DNA of 64,000 bases, from positions 1 to 64,000 of the forward strand of contig CANMQI010000012.1 in assembly GCA_947499955.1 (NCBI GenBank), in the 5' to 3' direction. This DNA comes from an uncultured Granulosicoccus sp. (GTDB lineage: Bacteria > Pseudomonadota > Gammaproteobacteria > Granulosicoccales > Granulosicoccaceae). The translations under genes and the position numbers were made by a program. Below, piece by piece: positions 60,827 to 64,000 of this stretch. The notes beneath the pieces are model-generated. The model did not search any database. It was not told where the DNA came from and saw nothing but the letters and a program-made list of their open reading frames with translations. Numbering within the stretch: position 1 is the stretch's first letter; each line of letters opens with the position of its first letter.

Positions 60827-61849
60827 ATGCCTGACACCTTCGACCCCGCACACCGGCGACTGGTCGTGGCTCCCATGATGGAGCTCACTGATCGACACTA
60901 CCGCCATCTGGCGCGCCTGCTGACGCGCCATACCCTGCTGTATACAGAAATGCTGACTTGCAAGGCGGTGATCCACGGTGATCGTCCCTATCTGCTGGGT
61001 CGGCATGAGTCCGAGAGTCCGGTCGTGTTGCAGCTAGGTGGCTCGGATGTGGCCGAGATGGCGCAGGCTGCGGCCATTGGCGCCGACTGGGGTTACGAGG
61101 AAATCAACATGAATGTCGGCTGCCCCAGTGACAGGGTACAGGCCGGGCGTTTCGGTGCCTGCCTCATGGCAGAGCCGCAGCTGGTACGCGATGTGGTGGC
61201 CGGCATGCAACAGGCCGTGGATGTGCCTGTGAGCGTCAAGTGCCGCCTGGGTATCGATCGGGATGACAGTTACGAGGCGCTCGAGTCGTTCGTTGAACAG
61301 GTGGCTGAAAGCGGCTGTCAGTATTTCACGGTACATGCCCGCAAGGCCTGGCTCGATGGCCTGAGCCCGAAGGAGAACCGCACCATTCCGCCGCTGCGTT
61401 ACGAATATGTCTATCGCCTGAAGCAGGCCTTCCCACAGCTGCACATCAGCATCAACGGCGGCATCGATACGCTGGATGCGGCGCTGGAACATCTGCAGCA
61501 CGTGGATGGCGTCATGATCGGGCGTGCTGCCTATTACAGTCCGGCGATCCTGGCAGAGGCCGATCAGCGGATATTTTCCGACTTGCCTGGAGGTTTCGAA
61601 GGTGAGGTCGATATCGAATCTCTGGCGAATGTGGCACGTGCCTACGCACGCTACATGCAGGGCTGGGTGGATGAGGGAGTGCGGCCCAGTGCGCTGAGCC
61701 GGCATCTGGTCTCGCTGTTTCAGGAGATTCCGGGGGCTCGTCTGTGGCGCCGACATATCAGCGAACAGGCCGGCAAGACGCGCGATGCGGTGGCGCTGGT
61801 GGATCAGGCGCTGGAATACATCTTCGATAACGTCAGGCGTAGCGCATGA
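60827..61849 (+). CDS. dusA: tRNA-dihydrouridine(20/20a) synthase DusA
   Basis: FMN enzyme that reduces uridines 20 and 20a in the tRNA D-loop. 340 residues. [11 protein letters not shown] at the N-terminus, the catalytic Cys99 in [17 protein letters not shown], and S-I-N-G-G-I are DusA-specific rather than DusB/C. The stop overlaps the ABC transporter start. The pentanucleotide array lies in its upstream region. Confidence 0.95.
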   Translation: MPDTFDPAHRRLVVAPMMELTDRHYRHLARLLTRHTLLYTEMLTCKAVIHGDRPYLLGRHESESPVVLQLGGSDVAEMAQAAAIGADWGYEEINMNVGCPSDRVQAGRFGACLMAEPQLVRDVVAGMQQAVDVPVSVKCRLGIDRDDSYEALESFVEQVAESGCQYFTVHARKAWLDGLSPKENRTIPPLRYEYVYRLKQAFPQLHISINGGIDTLDAALEHLQHVDGVMIGRAAYYSPAILAEADQRIFSDLPGGFEGEVDIESLANVARAYARYMQGWVDEGVRPSALSRHLVSLFQEIPGARLWRRHISEQAGKTRDAVALVDQALEYIFDNVRRSA

Positions 61850-63696
61850 TGGCTGGTGGTCGCCAGGAGGCGCCCCACAGCAACCGGCGTGACATCGAGA
61901 ACCTGAAGAAGCTCTCGACCTATCTATGGGAATACCGGGGCAGGGTGCTGGTCGCACTGGGCTTCCTGATGCTCAGCAAGCTGGCCATCGTGGCCGTGCC
62001 GCTGGTGCTCAAACGCATCATCAATACGCTGGATCAGACTGGCACCGGGGCCGCCGTCGACACCCTGACGGATTCTGCCGGCACGACCGGTGACGATGTG
62101 CTGCTGGTCGGTCTGGGTCTGGTGGCAGCCTATGGTCTGCTGCGCATGGCCAGCTCCCTGTTTACCGAACTGCGCGACTCCCTGTTCGCCCGTGTGCGCT
62201 ATCGCGCCATGCAGCAACTATCCAGCCAGGTGCTGACGCAGCTGCATGATCTGTCTCTGGCCTTCCACCTGGAGCGGCGCACCGGCAGCATCGCCAAGGA
62301 CCTGTCGCGCGGTACCAGCAGCCTCAGCTCGATCGTCAACCTGCTGGTGTTCAACATCGTACCGACTGCGGCCGAATTCCTGCTGGTTGCCGCCATCCTG
62401 CTCGGTGGCTATGGCTGGCAATACACCGCGGTGGTGTTTGGTACCGTTGCCGTCTACGTTGCGTTCACACTGTTCTTCTCCGGCTGGCGCATGCAGTTCC
62501 GCCACGAAATGAATCGCATGGATTCACTGGCCAGTGGGCGCGCCGTGGATAGTCTGCTGAACTACGAGACCGTCAAGTACTTCAACAATGAAAAGCGTGA
62601 AATCGAAGCCTACGACGCCCACATGAATGACTGGGCCGATGCCGGCGTCAAGAGTCAGGTGACGATGTCGACCCTGAACTTCGGACAGGCCGCCATCGTC
62701 TCTGTGGGTGTCACCCTGATCATGATGCTGGCGGTTCGCGATGTCTCCAATCAGACCATCACCCTGGGTGACATCGTGCTGATCAACGCCATGATGCTGC
62801 AGCTGTTCGTGCCGCTCAATTATTTGGGGGTGGTGTATCGCGGCCTGCAGTATTCACTGGCCGACATGGACCTGGTGTTGCGGCTGCTGGAGCGCACGCC
62901 GCAGATTCAGGACAAGCCCGATGCACAACCGCTGGCGATCAAGCAGGCTCGTATCGAGTTTCGCGACGTGGAATTCGCCTATCTTCCAGAGCGACCCATC
63001 CTGCGAGGGATCAGCTTCACCGTGGAGCCCGGCACCAAGGTGGCCGTGGTCGGGCCTTCGGGGGCCGGTAAATCGACGTTGTCGCGACTCCTGTTCCGTT
63101 TCTACGATGTGGACAAGGGGCAGGTGCTGATCGATGGCGTGGATGTGCGTGATTGTACCCAGTCCAGTCTGCGAGAGTCTCTGGGTGTCGTGCCGCAGGA
63201 CACGGTGATGTTCAACGACACCATTCGCTACAACCTGGCCTATGCCCATCCGGAAGCCGATGATGAGCGAGTGGCAGAGGCGGCGCGGCGTGCCAATCTG
63301 GAAACCTTCATCAGTGAGTTGCCACAAGGCTATGACACGGTGGTGGGTGAGCGTGGTCTGAAATTGTCCGGTGGTGAGAAACAGCGCATGGCCATTGCCC
63401 GCGTTGTGGTCAAGGATCCGCCCATCATCATATTCGATGAGGCCACCTCCAGCCTGGATACGCGCAGTGAGCAGGCCATTCTGGAAGGCATGAACGCGGT
63501 GGCCCGGCGCGCCACCTCACTGGTCATCGCGCATCGTCTGTCGACTGTCGTCGATGCGGATCAGATCATCGTGCTCGATGCCGGTCTGGTCGTCGAACGA
63601 GGCACTCATGATCAGTTGCTGGCTGCCGGTGGTCTGTACGCAGATCTGTGGCAGTTGCAGCTGGGCTCCGACGATGCGGAGGAAATTGTCGAATAG
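61846..63696 (+). CDS. Atm1-type ABC exporter (ATP-binding/permease fusion)
   Basis: Half-transporter of 616 residues working as a homodimer in the inner membrane. The membrane domain (about 30-340) has six predicted helices, and N-Y-E-T-V-K-Y-F-N-N-E-K is typical of the Atm1/heavy-metal-tolerance branch, which exports glutathione-linked compounds. The ATPase domain has Walker A G-P-S-G-A-G-K-S-T at 403-411, the signature L-S-G-G-E-K-Q at 507 and Walker B with I-I-I-F-D-E-A-T-S-S-L-D. The ATG overlaps the dusA stop. Confidence 0.9.
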   Translation: MMAGGRQEAPHSNRRDIENLKKLSTYLWEYRGRVLVALGFLMLSKLAIVAVPLVLKRIINTLDQTGTGAAVDTLTDSAGTTGDDVLLVGLGLVAAYGLLRMASSLFTELRDSLFARVRYRAMQQLSSQVLTQLHDLSLAFHLERRTGSIAKDLSRGTSSLSSIVNLLVFNIVPTAAEFLLVAAILLGGYGWQYTAVVFGTVAVYVAFTLFFSGWRMQFRHEMNRMDSLASGRAVDSLLNYETVKYFNNEKREIEAYDAHMNDWADAGVKSQVTMSTLNFGQAAIVSVGVTLIMMLAVRDVSNQTITLGDIVLINAMMLQLFVPLNYLGVVYRGLQYSLADMDLVLRLLERTPQIQDKPDAQPLAIKQARIEFRDVEFAYLPERPILRGISFTVEPGTKVAVVGPSGAGKSTLSRLLFRFYDVDKGQVLIDGVDVRDCTQSSLRESLGVVPQDTVMFNDTIRYNLAYAHPEADDERVAEAARRANLETFISELPQGYDTVVGERGLKLSGGEKQRMAIARVVVKDPPIIIFDEATSSLDTRSEQAILEGMNAVARRATSLVIAHRLSTVVDADQIIVLDAGLVVERGTHDQLLAAGGLYADLWQLQLGSDDAEEIVE

Positions 63697-63707
63697 ATGG
63701 CTGTTGT

Positions 63708-64000
63708 TCAGTCGCGAACCAGCGACAGGAATTCGTTGCGGGTATTGATGTCGGAGCGGAAACGTCCGAGCATGGCCGAGGTGGTCATGGAAGAGTTCTG
63801 CTTCTGCACACCGCGCATCATCATGCACATATGCTGCGACTCGATGATCACACCGACGCCGATGCCACCGGTGACCTCCAGTACCGCCGTGGCGATCTGC
63901 TTGGTCAGGGATTCCTGAATCTGCAGTCGGCGTGCGTACATATCGACGATACGAGCCACCTTGGACAGGCCGATGACCTTGCCGCGCGGCAGGTAGGCTA
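63708..64000 (-). CDS. folE: GTP cyclohydrolase I FolE (partial, 3' end)
   Basis: C-terminal part of the enzyme that opens the folate pathway by turning GTP into dihydroneopterin triphosphate. The gene continues past the right edge, so the start is not seen. Visible blocks: [25 protein letters not shown], the zinc Cys in [11 protein letters not shown], and the end [16 protein letters not shown]. It is convergent with the ABC gene with an 11-bp gap. Confidence 0.94.
   Translation of the reverse strand, partial: AYLPRGKVIGLSKVARIVDMYARRLQIQESLTKQIATAVLEVTGGIGVGVIIESQHMCMMMRGVQKQNSSMTTSAMLGRFRSDINTRNEFLSLVRD

Noticed and set aside
60402-60888. Minus-strand open frames with W-R-G-V-A repeats
   Set aside because: They are produced by the CCACG microsatellite, which has no stop in these frames; the sequences outside the repeat resemble no protein and overlap real genes.

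Overview
The window is a chromosomal segment of a gammaproteobacterium. Base composition is moderately GC-rich throughout by eye. The evidence for the group is gene order: rlmN-pilW-hisS-yfgM-bamB-der, cysZ beside smc-zipA-ligA-dapB, fabD-fabG-acpP-fabF-mltG-tmk-holB-pilZ, and rnhB-dnaE-accA-tilS-pyrG-kdsA-eno-ftsB-ispD-ispF. These are classic gammaproteobacterial neighbourhoods, and zipA, ftsB, pilW and pilZ point the same way. A free-living, probably marine or soil heterotroph is my inference; I cannot name the species.

Layout. 1-6.3 kb: an octanucleotide tandem repeat, a HAD-family phosphatase, a large DUF4011-like protein, the msrPQ periplasmic methionine sulfoxide repair pair, and mdh, which is separated from msrQ by a perfect 15-bp inverted repeat. 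6.3-14.9 kb: nrdR, a proteasome-family protease of the BPH type, ndk, rlmN, pilW, hisS, yfgM, bamB and der. 14.9-24 kb: an M23 peptidase and cysZ on the minus strand, divergent from smc, zipA, ligA and dapB. 24.2-31.1 kb: the fatty-acid synthesis cluster running into mltG, tmk, holB and pilZ.

31.3-41.6 kb is the most accessory stretch. It holds a small SET-domain protein with a lysine-rich tail, an M32 carboxypeptidase, a CoA-transferase, a histidine phosphatase, a fructosamine-kinase-like protein, an M20 peptidase, a DUF1989 protein, a maleate isomerase/Asp-Glu racemase family protein, an M24 peptidase and an SDR. The divergent M20 and DUF1989 genes each carry the same 12-bp GntR/FadR-like operator sequence directly before the start codon. 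This suggests a co-regulated catabolic unit for a small nitrogen compound or peptide-like substrate.

41.9-55.3 kb: core replication, lipid, nucleotide, KDO, glycolysis, division and isoprenoid genes, mostly with overlapping or near-overlapping junctions, ending in an S-methyl-5'-thioinosine phosphorylase. 55.3-64 kb: a repeat-rich junction, selO, the glutathione-dependent formaldehyde detoxification pair (adhC-fghA), a PhyH-type dioxygenase, a 20-unit pentanucleotide repeat, dusA, an Atm1-type ABC exporter, and the 3' part of folE running off the window end.

The points that stand out most are the BPH-type protease with serine rather than threonine at the nucleophile position, the SET protein with a histone-like tail, the twin operators, and three unrelated simple tandem repeats placed directly next to genes. 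I found no tRNA, rRNA, CRISPR array, prophage or insertion sequence.
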